From positions 623,001-687,000 of the forward strand of contig NZ_QEXV01000003.1 in the NCBI RefSeq assembly GCF_003122085.1: a stretch of 64,000 bases of DNA, in the 5' to 3' direction. The notes below the pieces were generated by a model. That model saw only the letters and a list, made by a program, of their open reading frames with translations, did not search any database and was not told where the DNA came from. Both the position numbers and the translations under genes were made by a program. Of the stretch, positions 12,106-22,960 are shown piece after piece. Source of the DNA: Marinicauda salina (GTDB taxonomy: Bacteria; Pseudomonadota; Alphaproteobacteria; Caulobacterales; Maricaulaceae). Position 1 is the stretch's first letter. Each line of letters starts with the position of its first letter.

Positions 12106-13515
12106 TCACCCCGCCGCCTCCAGGCGTTCGGGCAGCTCGGCGGCCCAGGCGGTGATGTCGCCGGCGCCGAGGCACACGACGAGATCGCCGGGCCGGATGC
12201 GCGTCTTGAGATCGTCGGGCAGGGATTCGCGCGTCGTCGCGGCAACGTCGCGATGGCCGTAGGCGACGAGGCCCTGGACGAGACCCTCCTGGTCGGCGCC
12301 TTCGATGGGGGTCTCGCCGGCGGCGTAGACCGGCGCGACGAGAACGGAATCGGCGTCGTTAAAGCAGCTGCAGAAATCGTCGAACAGGTCGTGCAGGCGC
12401 GTGTAGCGGTGCGGCTGGACGACGGCGATGACGCGGCCCTCGCCGGCGCGCTGGCGCGCCGCGCGCAGCACCGCCTCGATCTCGACGGGGTGGTGGCCGT
12501 AATCGTCGACGACGGTGACGCCGTTCGCCTCGCCGGTGACCGTAAAGCGCCGCTTGACGCCGGCGAACTTCGACAGGGCGCGGCGCGCGGCGTCGGCCTC
12601 GCCGCCGAGCGCCTGGAACACGGCGAGCGCGGCGGCGGCGTTAAGCACGTTGTGCTCGCCGGCCATCGGCAGGCGGATGTCGCTCCAGCGCGTCTCGCCG
12701 TCGCCGGGCGGGCGGAAGACGAGATCGAAGCGCGCGCCGTCGGGCCCCATCTCGACGTCGACCGCGCGGACCTGGGCCTGCGGGTTGAGGCCGTAGGTGA
12801 TGACGCGGCGGTCCTCGATGCGCGCAGCCAGCGCCTGCACTTCGGGATGATCGGTGCACATCACCGCGAAGCCGTAGAAGGGCAGGTTCTCGACGAACAG
12901 GGCGAAGGCGTCGCGCAGCGCGTCGAACCCGCCGTAATGCTCCATGTGTTCGGGATCGATATTGGTGATGATCGCCACCGAGCCGCGCAGCTTCAGAAAC
13001 GAGCCGTCGCTCTCGTCGGCCTCGACGACCATCCACTCGCCCTCGCCCATCTTGGCGTTGGAGCCGTAGGCCGAAATGATCCCGCCATTGATCACGGTGG
13101 GGTCGAAGCCGGCCTCGTCCATCAGCGCGGCGACGAGCGAGGTCGTGGTGGTCTTGCCGTGCGTGCCGCCGACGGCGACGGCGTATTTCAGCCGCATCAG
13201 CTCGGCGAGCATCTCCGCGCGGCGCACGACGGGAATGCGGCGACGGCGGGCGGCGCGCAGCTCGGGATTGTCGCCCTTGACCGCAGACGAGACGACCAGC
13301 GCGCCGGCCTCGTCGATATTGGATTCGTGATGGCCGATATGGATCACCGCGCCCTTCTCGCGCAGGCGCGCCACGTTCGGGCTGGCCTTGATGTCGGAGC
13401 CGCTCACCGGATAGCCGAGATTGAGCATCACCTCGGCGATGCCGCTCATTCCGATCCCGCCGATTCCGACGAAATGGATCGGACCGACGGACATGGGCAG
13501 ATCGACGGGCGGCAT
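12106..13515 (-). CDS. murC: UDP-N-acetylmuramate--L-alanine ligase MurC
   Basis: A 469-residue Mur ligase that adds L-Ala to UDP-MurNAc using ATP. It shows [16 protein letters not shown] near residue 14, the P-loop [24 protein letters not shown], the [12 protein letters not shown] motif and [10 protein letters not shown]. The length is usual for the family. It starts directly after the murG stop codon without overlap. Confidence 0.97.
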   Translation of the reverse strand: MPPVDLPMSVGPIHFVGIGGIGMSGIAEVMLNLGYPVSGSDIKASPNVARLREKGAVIHIGHHESNIDEAGALVVSSAVKGDNPELRAARRRRIPVVRRAEMLAELMRLKYAVAVGGTHGKTTTTSLVAALMDEAGFDPTVINGGIISAYGSNAKMGEGEWMVVEADESDGSFLKLRGSVAIITNIDPEHMEHYGGFDALRDAFALFVENLPFYGFAVMCTDHPEVQALAARIEDRRVITYGLNPQAQVRAVDVEMGPDGARFDLVFRPPGDGETRWSDIRLPMAGEHNVLNAAAALAVFQALGGEADAARRALSKFAGVKRRFTVTGEANGVTVVDDYGHHPVEIEAVLRAARQRAGEGRVIAVVQPHRYTRLHDLFDDFCSCFNDADSVLVAPVYAAGETPIEGADQEGLVQGLVAYGHRDVAATTRESLPDDLKTRIRPGDLVVCLGAGDITAWAAELPERLEAAG

Positions 13516-14610
13516 TCAGCCTCCTTCGGCGACGGATTCGATCAGGTCGGCGAGCCGCTCGTGCGCATCCGGACGGCCCGCGGCGCGCGCGGCCTCGGCG
13601 CGCCGGGCGAGAGCTTCCCCGTCCGACAGCAGCGATTCAAGCCGCGCCGACAGCGCCGGCGCGTCGAGATCGGCCTCGCGCACGATTTCCGCGCCGCCGC
13701 CGGCGACGAGGCCCTCGGCGTTGGCGGTCTGGTGGTCGTCCATGGCGATGGCCAGCGGAACCAGCAGGGCGGGCCGGCCGACGGCGGCGAGCTCGGAGAC
13801 GCTCGAGGCGCCGGCGCGCGAGACGACCAGATGCGCCGCGGCGTAGCGTTCGCCCATGTCGTGGAAGAAGGCCTCGCATTCGGCGTCGACGCCGGCGTCG
13901 GCATAGATTTCACGCGCCGCGGCGATGGCTTCGGGCCGGGTCTGCTGGACGACTTTCAACCGCGCGCGCAACGCTTCCGGCAGGCGGGCGATCGCCAGCG
14001 GCGCGGTCTCCGACAGCACGCGCGCGCCGAGACTGCCGCCGATGACGAGCAGGCGTATCTCGCCGTCGGGGGCGGGCGGCTCGTAGTCCGCGTCGCCAGC
14101 GGCGAGCACGGCGGCGCGCACCGGGTTGCCGGTGACGACATGGCGGGCCTTCGAACTCGCCCGGTCGAGCCGGTCGAAGCCCGACGCGACCGCGGTCGCC
14201 GATCCCGAGAAGAGCCGGTTCACCCGGCCGAGTACGGCGTTCTGCTCGTGGATCACGAACGGCGTTCCCGAGACCCGCGCGGCGAGCAGGACGGGAAAGG
14301 CGGGATAGCCGCCGAAGCCGGCGACTACGTCGGGTTCGAAGTCGCGCATGATCGCCCGCGTCCGGCCGTAGCCGCGCGCGAGCTTTCCGAGCGCGCCGAC
14401 GAGGCGGACCGGGTTCTTCACGAACGGGCTGGCCGCGTCGATCACGTCGACGCCGTCGCCGGGAAAGTCCTCGGCGTGCCGGGCGCCGCGCGCGTCCGTG
14501 ATCAGGCGCACCCGCCAGCCGCGCGCGATCAGCGCCTCGGCGGCGGCGCGCGCCGGGAAGATGTGCCCGCCGGTGCCCCCGGCGGCGAACAGGACGCGCC
14601 CGCCGGTCAC
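13516..14610 (-). CDS. murG: UDP-GlcNAc:lipid I transferase MurG
   Basis: A 364-residue GT-B glycosyltransferase that makes lipid II on the inner face of the membrane. The start is a GTG at 14,610 overlapping the ftsW stop (GTGA). The N-terminus VLFAAGGTGGHIFPA holds the family G-loop. Further motifs are GFGGYPAFPVLLAA, IHEQNAVLGRVNR, VTGNPVR, IGGSLGARVLSE and the donor-binding SRAGASSVSELAAVGRPALLVP. The frame stays open far upstream through ftsW, which is not part of the gene. Confidence 0.97.
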   Translation of the reverse strand: MTGGRVLFAAGGTGGHIFPARAAAEALIARGWRVRLITDARGARHAEDFPGDGVDVIDAASPFVKNPVRLVGALGKLARGYGRTRAIMRDFEPDVVAGFGGYPAFPVLLAARVSGTPFVIHEQNAVLGRVNRLFSGSATAVASGFDRLDRASSKARHVVTGNPVRAAVLAAGDADYEPPAPDGEIRLLVIGGSLGARVLSETAPLAIARLPEALRARLKVVQQTRPEAIAAAREIYADAGVDAECEAFFHDMGERYAAAHLVVSRAGASSVSELAAVGRPALLVPLAIAMDDHQTANAEGLVAGGGAEIVREADLDAPALSARLESLLSDGEALARRAEAARAAGRPDAHERLADLIESVAEGG

Positions 14611-15734
14611 GTCGTCAGGCCGCGCCGTTGATAGGCGCCGGGCCGGCGGCGCGTCAGCGCCAGCAGCAGGCCGGCGGCGAAGGCCAGCCCGAGCATCGAG
14701 GAGCCGCCATAGGACACGAAAGGCAGCGTCATGCCCTTCGGCGGCACCAGGTTCAGATTGACCGCGATATTGATGAGCGCCTGCGCGGCGAACAGCATCG
14801 CCAGCCCGGCCGTGGCGAGCTGGGCGAAGTGATCCGTCAGCCGACGCGCATTGGTCCACGCGCGCAGGAACAGGATGGCGAAGAAGGCGATGATCGCGAG
14901 CGAGGCGAGCAGGCCGAACTCCTCGGCGGCGACGGAGAAGACGAAGTCGGTGTGCGCCTCGGGCAGGAGCCGCTTGACCTCGCCCTCGCCCGGTCCGGTG
15001 CCGAACAGCCCGCCGCGTCCGATCGCCTCGAGCGCGGTCTCGGTCTGCATGCGTTCGCCGCCCGGGCTCAGGAAGTCGGCGATGCGGTCGCGCACGTGGG
15101 GCAGCATGAAGTAGGCGAGCCCGGCGCCCGCCGCCCCGAGGCCGCCCAGCACGGCGGTGTAGACATAGGACAGCCCGCTCACCCAAAGCATCCCGCCGAA
15201 GATGAGCGAGAGCAGCACGGTCTGGCCGAAATCGGGCTGGCCGAGCAGGAGCAGCACGGCGAGCGCGTAGATGCCCGCCGCGATCAGGCGGCCCGGGACG
15301 GGCGCGCCGCGGCTCTCCTCGGCGAACAGCCAGGCGGCGATGACGATGAAGGCCGGCTTGAACAGCTCCGAGGGCTGCAGCGAGAACCCTCCGAGCCGCA
15401 GCCAGCGCGTCGCGCCGTTGACGTCGGCGCCGACGAACGGGATCGCGATCATGGCCAGCAGCGACCCGACGAGCACCAGCCCTGCGGCGCGGCGCGCGCC
15501 GACCGGCGACAGCGCCGCGGTTCCCGCAAGAATGAGCGCCGCCAGCGCCGCGAAGGCGCCGTGACGATAGAGAAAATAGAACGGATCGGTCAGCGCCAGG
15601 CGTTCGGCCGCCGCCGGGCTCGCCGCCAGCGACAGCGTCAGGCCGATGAAGATCAGCGCCAGAACGGTGAACATCAGTGTGCGGTCCAGCCCGCTCCAGA
15701 GCAGCGGGGCGCGGCGGGCGGCTCCGACGATCAT
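14607..15734 (-). CDS. ftsW: Septal peptidoglycan polymerase FtsW
   Basis: A 375-residue SEDS-family membrane protein with about ten transmembrane helices that polymerises glycan strands at the septum with FtsI. Family marks: FIGLTLSLAASPAAAERL, GATRWLRLGGFSLQPSELFK, LLGQPDFGQTVLL and LPFVSYGGSSMLGLAFAAGLLLAL. The start at 15,734 overlaps the murD stop (ATGA). The longer open frame upstream is antisense-like noise. Confidence 0.96.
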   Translation of the reverse strand: MIVGAARRAPLLWSGLDRTLMFTVLALIFIGLTLSLAASPAAAERLALTDPFYFLYRHGAFAALAALILAGTAALSPVGARRAAGLVLVGSLLAMIAIPFVGADVNGATRWLRLGGFSLQPSELFKPAFIVIAAWLFAEESRGAPVPGRLIAAGIYALAVLLLLGQPDFGQTVLLSLIFGGMLWVSGLSYVYTAVLGGLGAAGAGLAYFMLPHVRDRIADFLSPGGERMQTETALEAIGRGGLFGTGPGEGEVKRLLPEAHTDFVFSVAAEEFGLLASLAIIAFFAILFLRAWTNARRLTDHFAQLATAGLAMLFAAQALINIAVNLNLVPPKGMTLPFVSYGGSSMLGLAFAAGLLLALTRRRPGAYQRRGLTT

Positions 15735-17140
15735 GCGGCGTCTCCTTCCTTCGCCTTCCTCAGAAGCTTGTTCACAAGCTCGCGGAAGACGTCGCCGCGA
15801 TGTTCGAAATCGCGGAACTGGTCGAACGAGGCGCAGGCCGGCGACAGCAGCACCACCGGCGCGGACAGGCCGCTGTCTGCGGCGTCGCGCGCCGCGCGCG
15901 CCGTGGCTGTCTCGAGGTCGCCGCACATGACGACCTCGACGTCGCGCTTGAGCTGGCGCTTCAGAAGATCGGCGTCCTCGCCGATCAGGTAGGCCTTGCG
16001 GATGCGCGGCAGGAAGGGCTTGAGCGGCTTGACCCCGCCCTCCTTGGCCTGGCCGCCGGCGATCCAGAACACGTCCTCGTAGCAGCCCAGCGCCTGGGCG
16101 GCGGCCTCGGCGTTGGTGGCTTTGGAGTCGTTGACGAAGCTCACCGGCCCGGCGGTCCCGACGCGTTCCTGGCGATGGGCGAGGCCGGGAAAGCTCGCGA
16201 GCCCGCGCGCGGCGTCGTGGGCGTCCACCCCCATGCGCCGGACCGCGGCGTAGGCGGCCGCGGCGTTCTGGGCGTTGTGGCGGCCGGGCAGCGCGGGAAC
16301 GGCGTTCAGGTCGGCGACCTCGGTCGCGCGCCCGTCGAGCGCGTCGTAAAGCGTTCCGCCGACCGCGTAGGCGCCCTCGCCGAGGACCTGCGCGGCCGAG
16401 ATCGGAATGACCGTGCGGTCCCGCCCCGCGCGCAGCTCGGTGCAGATGCGCCGGGTGATCGAGTCGTCGACTCCCACGATCGCCGCATCCTCGGCGGTCT
16501 GATTGGCGAAGATGCGCTTCTTGGCGGCGACATAGCCGGCGAGATCGCCGTGCCGGTCGAGATGGTCCGGCGTCAGGTTGAGGAAGAGCGCGGCGTTGCA
16601 GCGCAGGCTCTCGACGAGGTCGAGCTGATAGGAGGACAGCTCCAGCACGTAGATCGCGCCGGGCCGCGGCGGATCGAGATCGAGCGCGGCCTCGCCGATA
16701 TTGCCCCCGACGCGCACGTCCAGCCCGGCCTCCTTGAGCATGTGGCCGATCAGCGCCGTCGTGGTCGACTTGCCGTTGGTGCCGGTCACGCCGATCACGC
16801 GGACGCCGTCCACCGGCGCGACGGCCTGGGCGAACAGCTCCACATCGCCGATGATCGGCGCGCCGACGGCGCGGGCCAGCTCGACCATGCGATGCGGCTT
16901 CGGATGAGTGAGCGGCACGCCCGGCGACAGGACCAGCGCGGCGAGATCGCCCCAGTCGCGGCGGTTGAGATCGTCAAGCGTCACGCCGCGGGCCTCGGCG
17001 GCGGCCCGCGCTTCCTCGCGATCGTCCCAGGCCGACACCTCCGCCCCGCCGGCGGCGAGCGCGAGCGCGGCCGAGATCCCGGTGCGGCCGAGGCCGAACA
17101 CCGCGACGCGGCGACCCTCGTATGCGCGGACGGGGATCAT
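15731..17140 (-). CDS. murD: UDP-N-acetylmuramoylalanine--D-glutamate ligase MurD
   Basis: A 469-residue Mur ligase that adds D-Glu. It has VFGLGRTGISAALALAAGG at the N-terminus, the P-loop GVTGTNGKSTTTALIGHML, NLTPDHLDRHG, GRHNAQNAAAAYAAVR and NDSKATNAEAAAQAL. It starts 8 bp after the mraY stop and overlaps ftsW by 4 bp at its end. Confidence 0.97.
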   Translation of the reverse strand: MIPVRAYEGRRVAVFGLGRTGISAALALAAGGAEVSAWDDREEARAAAEARGVTLDDLNRRDWGDLAALVLSPGVPLTHPKPHRMVELARAVGAPIIGDVELFAQAVAPVDGVRVIGVTGTNGKSTTTALIGHMLKEAGLDVRVGGNIGEAALDLDPPRPGAIYVLELSSYQLDLVESLRCNAALFLNLTPDHLDRHGDLAGYVAAKKRIFANQTAEDAAIVGVDDSITRRICTELRAGRDRTVIPISAAQVLGEGAYAVGGTLYDALDGRATEVADLNAVPALPGRHNAQNAAAAYAAVRRMGVDAHDAARGLASFPGLAHRQERVGTAGPVSFVNDSKATNAEAAAQALGCYEDVFWIAGGQAKEGGVKPLKPFLPRIRKAYLIGEDADLLKRQLKRDVEVVMCGDLETATARAARDAADSGLSAPVVLLSPACASFDQFRDFEHRGDVFRELVNKLLRKAKEGDAA

Positions 17141-17147
17141 GCGGAGC

Positions 17148-18248
17148 CTACCTCAGCTTCAGCGTCGACAGGCCGATCAGCGCGAGCACGACGGCGATGA
17201 TCCAGAAGCGGATCACGATGGTGGGCTCGGCCCAGCCCATCTTTTCGAAGTGGTGGTGGATCGGCGCCATCTTGAAGACCCGGCGGCCGGTGAGCCGGTA
17301 GCTCGCGATCTGGACCATCACCGAGACGGCCTCGAGGACGAACAGGCCGCCGATGATGGCCAGCACGATCTCGTGCTTGACCGCGACCGCGATCGTGCCG
17401 ATCGCGCCGCCCAGCGACAGCGAACCGGTGTCGCCCATGAACACCATCGCCGGCGGCGCATTGTACCAGAGGAAGCCGAGCCCCGCGCCCATGATCGCCC
17501 CGCAGATGACCGCGAGCTCGGCGGTGCCGGGCGTGAAATTCAGGAACAGGTAGTCGGCGTAGACCGCCGAGCCGACGAAATAGGCGATGAAGCCGAACGA
17601 GCCCGCCGCGATCATCACCGGCACGATCGCCAGCCCGTCGAGCCCGTCGGTGAGATTGACCGCGTTCGAGGCGCCGACGATGACGACCAGGCCGAACAGG
17701 TAGAAGGCGAAGCTCAGCGGGATGAGCACGTCCTTGAGGAAGGGCACCGCCACGGAGGTCGCGAAATTCTCCGGCGTGTCGGGCGCGCCGGCGAGCAGGT
17801 TCGTCATCCAGATCACGGCGACCAGCGCGATCGCCGACTGCAGGACGAGCTTGCCGCGCCCCGACAGGCCCTTGTGGCTCTTCTGGGTGACCTTTCGCCA
17901 GTCGTCGATGAAGCCGATGCCGCCGAAGCCGGCGGTCACGAAGATCACGACCCAGAGATAGGGATTGCTGAGATCGCCCCACAGGATCGTGCCGATCAGC
18001 AGGCCGAGCAGGATGATGAAGCCGCCCATGGTGGGCGTGCCCGCCTTCGAGACGATATGGGCCTCCGGCCCGTCGTCGCGGATCGGCTGGGAGCCCTTGG
18101 TGCGCAGCCAGCCGATGAAGGGATTGCCGACGATCAGCGCGACGACGAACGCCGTCATCATCGCCGCGCCCGTCCGGAAGGTCAGGTAGTTGAGGATGTT
18201 GAAGATCAGGAACTCGTCGCTCAGCGGCGACAGGAACAGATAAAACAT
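17148..18248 (-). CDS. mraY: Phospho-N-acetylmuramoyl-pentapeptide transferase MraY
   Basis: A 366-residue polytopic enzyme that makes lipid I from UDP-MurNAc-pentapeptide and undecaprenyl phosphate. It shows [49 protein letters not shown] and [13 protein letters not shown], all diagnostic. The ATG at 18,248 gives a hydrophobic N-terminus, 7 bp past the murF stop. Confidence 0.97.
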   Translation of the reverse strand: MFYLFLSPLSDEFLIFNILNYLTFRTGAAMMTAFVVALIVGNPFIGWLRTKGSQPIRDDGPEAHIVSKAGTPTMGGFIILLGLLIGTILWGDLSNPYLWVVIFVTAGFGGIGFIDDWRKVTQKSHKGLSGRGKLVLQSAIALVAVIWMTNLLAGAPDTPENFATSVAVPFLKDVLIPLSFAFYLFGLVVIVGASNAVNLTDGLDGLAIVPVMIAAGSFGFIAYFVGSAVYADYLFLNFTPGTAELAVICGAIMGAGLGFLWYNAPPAMVFMGDTGSLSLGGAIGTIAVAVKHEIVLAIIGGLFVLEAVSVMVQIASYRLTGRRVFKMAPIHHHFEKMGWAEPTIVIRFWIIAVVLALIGLSTLKLR

Positions 18249-18255
18249 TGAACTA

Positions 18256-19665
18256 TCAGACCTCGGACGAAGCGACGGCCGCACCCTCGCGCAGGCTTGC
18301 GACGATATTGTGGACCCCGGACGCGTTGGAGCCCTTGATCAGCACGACGTCGCCGTCGCGGAGCTCGGAAGTCAGCATGTCGAGGGCGGCTTGCGGAGCG
18401 TCGGCATAGCGCGCCGTCGCGCCGGCCGGCAAGGCGTCGACCAGCGCGCGCATCCCCGCGCCCACGCCGATCACGAGCTGTGCGCTCGCGGCCTCCAGCG
18501 GCCCGGCGAGTTCGGCGTGCATCTCAGCGGATTTCGGCCCGAGCTCGAGCATCTCGCCGAGAACGGCGATCCGGCGGCCCGCGCCGCGGACGCGCTCGGC
18601 GCCCAGCCGCGCGATGGCCGCGCCCATCGAAACGGGATTGGCGTTGTAGCTGTCGTCGACGACCCGGACCGCGCCGCCGTCGGCGAGCCTGAGATCGAAG
18701 CTCGCGCCGCGGCCGGCTTCGGGCTCGAGCCCTGACAGCACCTCGGCGACGAGATCGGGATCGACGCCGGCGGCCGCGCAGGCGGCGAACACGGCGGCGG
18801 CGTTGACGGCCTGGTGCGCGCCGGGCAGCGCCAGCCGCACCGAAACCCGCCGGCCGAGCACGTCGAACGCGCACGTCCCGCCGTCCTCGCCGTTCTCCAT
18901 GGAGAGAACGCGCACGGCGGCCTCTGGCGAGACCCCGAAATCGAACAGGAAGGCCGGCTTCGCGCGGCGGGCGTGGGCGGCCAGGCGCGGCGCGAAATCG
19001 TCGTCGGCGGGAATGATCGCGACGCCGTCGCCGTTCAGCCCCTCGAAGATCTCCGACTTGGCGTCGGCGATCGCCTCGAGCGAGCCCAGCTGCTCGAGAT
19101 GGGCGGGCCCGATCTTGGTGATGAGCGCGACCTGGGGCTGGACGAGGCCGGTGAGCTCGCGGATCTCGCCGGCGTGGTTCATGCCCATCTCGAAGACGGC
19201 GCGCTCGGTGTCGCGCGGCATGCGCGCCAGCGTCAGCGGCACGCCCCAGTGATTGTTGTAGGACTTCACGCTCCAGTGGGCGCGGCCGGCGGCGCGGAAC
19301 ACCGCGGCGATCGCTTCTTTCACGCTCGTCTTGCCGACGGAGCCGGTCACGCCGACGCGGACCGCGGCGCAGCGATCGCGCGCCGCCGCGCCGAGCTTGC
19401 GCAGGCCCTCCAGCACGTCGTCGACGACCAGCTTCGGCCCGTCGCAGGCCTCCGGTTTCGAGACCATCGCCGCCGCCGCGCCCGCGTCCAGCGCGGCCTG
19501 CGCGAACTCGTGACCGTCGCGCTTGTCCTTCAGCGCCACGAAGAGATCGCCCGGCTCGATGGTGCGGGTGTCGATCGAGACCCCGCCGGCGGCCCAGTCG
19601 CCGCCCTCGAGCCGGCCGCCCGTCGCTTCGGCGGCCTCCTGCGCGGTCCACAGCGTGCGCGTCAT
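18256..19665 (-). CDS. murF: UDP-MurNAc-tripeptide--D-Ala-D-Ala ligase MurF
   Basis: A 469-residue Mur ligase that adds the D-Ala-D-Ala made by Ddl. Motifs: [17 protein letters not shown]-loop [56 protein letters not shown] and VLGEMLELG. The start codon overlaps the murE stop by 4 bp. Confidence 0.97.
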   Translation of the reverse strand: MTRTLWTAQEAAEATGGRLEGGDWAAGGVSIDTRTIEPGDLFVALKDKRDGHEFAQAALDAGAAAAMVSKPEACDGPKLVVDDVLEGLRKLGAAARDRCAAVRVGVTGSVGKTSVKEAIAAVFRAAGRAHWSVKSYNNHWGVPLTLARMPRDTERAVFEMGMNHAGEIRELTGLVQPQVALITKIGPAHLEQLGSLEAIADAKSEIFEGLNGDGVAIIPADDDFAPRLAAHARRAKPAFLFDFGVSPEAAVRVLSMENGEDGGTCAFDVLGRRVSVRLALPGAHQAVNAAAVFAACAAAGVDPDLVAEVLSGLEPEAGRGASFDLRLADGGAVRVVDDSYNANPVSMGAAIARLGAERVRGAGRRIAVLGEMLELGPKSAEMHAELAGPLEAASAQLVIGVGAGMRALVDALPAGATARYADAPQAALDMLTSELRDGDVVLIKGSNASGVHNIVASLREGAAVASSEV

Positions 19666-21125
19666 GCCCGCGCCTCCATTTCCTCGAGCGCGCCGCGCAC
19701 GATCGCCGGCTCGTCGAACGGGATCACGCGGTCGGCGAGGATCTGTCCGGTCTCGTGGCCCTTGCCGGCGACGAGCAGCGTGTCGCCCGGTTCGAGCCGG
19801 CCGATCGCGGTGCGGATCGCCGTCTCGCGATCGCCGATCTCCTCGGCGTCCGGGCAGCCGCGCAGGATGGCGGCGCGGATCGCGGCGGGGTCCTCGCTGC
19901 GCGGATTGTCGTCGGTGACGATGACATGATCGGCGAGCCGGGCCGCCACCGCGCCCATCTTCTCGCGCTTGGAGGGATCGCGATCGCCGCCCGCGCCGAA
20001 GACCAGCACGATCCGGCCCTGCGTGTGCGGCCGCGCCGCGCGCAGGAGCTTGTCGAGCCCGTCCGGCGAATGGGCGAAATCGAGCAGGACCGGCGCGCCC
20101 GCCGGCGTCGTCCCGACCGGCTGCAACCGCCCGGCGACGCCTTCGAGGGTCTCCAGCGCGCCGAGCGCGTCCTCGGCGTCGACGCCGCTGGCGCCGGCCA
20201 TCGCCGCCGCGCCGACGGCGTTGAGCGTCTGGAACTCGCCGATCAGCGGCAGCCTGACGACGCGCTCCTCGCCGCGATGAACGAGGCGGATGTCCTGGCT
20301 GGCGGGATGGGGCGTGATCTCGGCGATGCGGAAATCCTTCCCGCGCCAGCCGACCTCGATCACCTCGAGGCCCCGGCGACGGCAGATGTCGGCGACCTTC
20401 GCGCCCCAGTCGGAATCCATGTTGATGACCGCCGGCGCGCCGTCGGCGGCGAGCACCTCGAACAGCCGCATCTTGGAGGCGAAGTAGTCGTCGAAGTCCG
20501 GGTGATAATCGAGATGGTCCTGGGTGAGATTGGTGAAGGCGGCGACGTCGACGCGTACCCCGTCCATACGGCGCTGCTTCAGCCCGTGGCTCGAGGCCTC
20601 CATGGCGAGATGGGTCACCCCGTCGGCGGCCAGCGCATCCAGCGCCTCATGCAGCGCGATGGCGTCAGGCGTGGTGTAGCCGACCTCGGACCGGCCCGAG
20701 GCGCGAGTCACGCCGAGCGTGCCCAGCGCGGCGGCCTCGAAACCGACTCTCGCCCAGATCTGGCGCAGGAACTCGACCGTCGAGCTCTTGCCGTTGGTGC
20801 CGGTGACCGCCGCGATCGTCTCGGGCCGGCCGGGATGAAAGCGCGCCGCGATCGCGGCGAGCGCGGCAGCCGGGTCGTCGGCGGCGATCAGCGGCAGATT
20901 GGTCTGCGTCCCCGGCGGGGCCAGCACGGCGACCGCGCCGGCGGCCTCGGCGTCGGGGATGAATTCCCGCCCGTCCGTGCGCAGGCCGGGCAGCGCGGCG
21001 AACAGGCAGCCCGGCGTCACCTTGCGGCTGTCCAGCGCCAGCCCGGTCACCGCGAGCGTCGCCGCCTCCGCGGGAAGCGCGACTCCCTCGGGCAGCAGAT
21101 CGGCGAGGACACGGCTTCGGGTCAC
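19662..21125 (-). CDS. murE: UDP-MurNAc-L-Ala-D-Glu--meso-DAP ligase MurE
   Basis: A 487-residue Mur ligase that adds the third residue of the stem peptide. LDSRKVTPGCLFAALPG is near the N-terminus, the P-loop is AVTGTNGKSSTVEF, and the C-terminal DDNPRSEDPAAI contains the DNPR signature of the meso-diaminopimelate-specific form. The GTG start at 21,125 overlaps the ftsI stop (GTGA). The open frame continues upstream through ftsI but is not coding there. Confidence 0.97.
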   Translation of the reverse strand: MTRSRVLADLLPEGVALPAEAATLAVTGLALDSRKVTPGCLFAALPGLRTDGREFIPDAEAAGAVAVLAPPGTQTNLPLIAADDPAAALAAIAARFHPGRPETIAAVTGTNGKSSTVEFLRQIWARVGFEAAALGTLGVTRASGRSEVGYTTPDAIALHEALDALAADGVTHLAMEASSHGLKQRRMDGVRVDVAAFTNLTQDHLDYHPDFDDYFASKMRLFEVLAADGAPAVINMDSDWGAKVADICRRRGLEVIEVGWRGKDFRIAEITPHPASQDIRLVHRGEERVVRLPLIGEFQTLNAVGAAAMAGASGVDAEDALGALETLEGVAGRLQPVGTTPAGAPVLLDFAHSPDGLDKLLRAARPHTQGRIVLVFGAGGDRDPSKREKMGAVAARLADHVIVTDDNPRSEDPAAIRAAILRGCPDAEEIGDRETAIRTAIGRLEPGDTLLVAGKGHETGQILADRVIPFDEPAIVRGALEEMEARA

Positions 21126-22960
21126 GGCTGGGCGGTCTCCTCGGCTGAAGCGGCGGGATGCGCCGCGGCGAGATCCACCGGCTCTTCGGGGCCCGCGCGC
21201 GTGCGAGCGCGCGGGGCGAACATCGCGGCGACCACCGAGGCGCGCGCCTCCGGGTCGAGCTCGCGGCGCTCGATGTCGAGAATGCCGCCGAGCCGCTCGA
21301 TGATCTCCCCGGCGGTCGGCGCGGCGTTCCAGCCGGCGGTGGCGAAGCCGTGAGTCTCCTGCGTCGGTTGCGGCCGGTCCAGCGTGACCAGCAGCACGTA
21401 CTGCGGATCGTCGAACGGGAACACCGAGACGAACGAGGTGATCAGGCTGTCGGGATCGTAGCGCCCGTCGACGACCTGCTCGGCGGTGCCGGTCTTGCCG
21501 GCGATGGCGAAGCCCTCGACATCGGCCTGCCCCCCGGAGCCCTCGGTGACCACCTGGCGCATCACGCCGAGCACCTGGGCGGCGGTCGACGCGCTCATCA
21601 CCGGATCGCCCGCGACGGTCTCGCCCGGCGCGACGGGGCGCAGCGTCGGCGGCGTGTAGACGCCGCCGTTGGCGAGCGCGGCGTAGGCCGAAGTCAGCGC
21701 CAGCGGGCTGACATTGAAGCCGTGGCCGAAGGAGGCGGTCATCAGCTGGATGCGGCCCCAACGGTCGGGCGTCAGCGGCTCGCCGCTCTCGGCGAGTTCG
21801 ACAGGCGCGCGCTCCCACAGCCGGAGCCGGCCGTAGAAGTCGACCAGCCCGTCGCGGCCGATCTGGTCGGCTATGCGCGCCGTGGCGATGTTCGAGGAAT
21901 GCACGATCGCCTCGCGCGCGGTCAGCGGCCGGCGCTCGGGGTGGAAGTCGTGGATGCGGTGGCCGCCAACGCGCAGCGGCTCGGTCGCGTCGAACACGTC
22001 GTCGAGGTCGACCGACCCGGTCTCGAGTCCGGCGGCCAGCGTGAGCGGCTTGAACACCGAGCCCAGCTCGTAGACGCCCTCGGTGGCGCGATTGAACAGC
22101 GCGGCGGGATCGGCTTCGCCGACGCGGTTCGGGTCATAGTCGGGCAGGCTGGCGAGCGCCAGGATCTCGCCGGTGCCCACGCGCATCAGGATGGCGCTCG
22201 CGCCTTGCGCGCGATAGCGCGCCATGCGCGCGCGCAACACGCTCTCGACGGCGTGCTGGGCGGTGAGGTCGATCGACAGCGCGACCGGCCGGCCGCCGTC
22301 CTCGGCGAGTTCGGAATCGAAGGCGCGCTCGGCGCCCGCCAGTCCGCTGAGATCGCGGTCGGCGTAGCCGACGACGTGGGCGGCGGCGCGCTGCTTGGGA
22401 TAAATGCGGCCCGGTTCGACGCGGAAGCCGAGCCCGGGCAGGCCGAGCAGGTGGATCGCCTGGCGCTGGCGCGGCGACAGCCCGCGGCGGATCCACACGA
22501 AGCGCCGGTTCGAGGCGAGATCGCGCGCGGTCCGCTCGACGTCGAGATCGGTGAGCACCGTCGAGAGCTGTTCGGCGGTCTCGACGGGATCCCACACCAT
22601 CTCGGGGTCGGCGTAGAGCGAGTGGAAGTCGAGATTGGTCGCGAGGATCTCGCCGTCGCGGTCGAGGATCGGCCCGCGGCTGACCTCCCCGGCGGCGACG
22701 CGGGCGGGTCCGTCGCCGACATGCGGCTCGGCGGTGAGCGCCAGCCCGGCCGCGCGCAGCGCGACGAGAGCGAACCCCATCCCGATGACGAGGCCCAGCA
22801 CGGACAGGCGGGTGCGCGAGGTGGCCACCGCCGCGCCGGCCTCGTCCTCGAGGCGCAGCAGGCGCGTGACGTCGGCGGGCGCGGCCTCCTGGAAGGGGGC
22901 GGGCGGCTCGGTGGCGCTGACGCGCGGCCGCGAGAGGAATCGGAGAAAGCCCAGCTTCAC
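21122..22960 (-). CDS. ftsI: Septal transpeptidase FtsI (PBP3)
   Basis: A 612-residue class B penicillin-binding protein that crosslinks septal peptidoglycan in the periplasm. One membrane anchor (LSVLGLVIGMGFALVALRAAG) precedes the dimerisation domain. The catalytic motifs are complete: SVFK (SxxK), SSN (SxN) and KTGTAEQ (KTG). The start is a GTG at 22,960 overlapping the ftsL stop; the reading frame runs on through ftsL without meaning. The tail after the transpeptidase domain is Ala/Pro-rich. Confidence 0.96.
   Translation of the reverse strand: MKLGFLRFLSRPRVSATEPPAPFQEAAPADVTRLLRLEDEAGAAVATSRTRLSVLGLVIGMGFALVALRAAGLALTAEPHVGDGPARVAAGEVSRGPILDRDGEILATNLDFHSLYADPEMVWDPVETAEQLSTVLTDLDVERTARDLASNRRFVWIRRGLSPRQRQAIHLLGLPGLGFRVEPGRIYPKQRAAAHVVGYADRDLSGLAGAERAFDSELAEDGGRPVALSIDLTAQHAVESVLRARMARYRAQGASAILMRVGTGEILALASLPDYDPNRVGEADPAALFNRATEGVYELGSVFKPLTLAAGLETGSVDLDDVFDATEPLRVGGHRIHDFHPERRPLTAREAIVHSSNIATARIADQIGRDGLVDFYGRLRLWERAPVELAESGEPLTPDRWGRIQLMTASFGHGFNVSPLALTSAYAALANGGVYTPPTLRPVAPGETVAGDPVMSASTAAQVLGVMRQVVTEGSGGQADVEGFAIAGKTGTAEQVVDGRYDPDSLITSFVSVFPFDDPQYVLLVTLDRPQPTQETHGFATAGWNAAPTAGEIIERLGGILDIERRELDPEARASVVAAMFAPRARTRAGPEEPVDLAAAHPAASAEETAQP

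Noticed and set aside
13421-13846. Plus-strand 141-codon ORF across the murC-murG junction
   Set aside because: Ser/Arg/Ala-rich antisense shadow with no motif.
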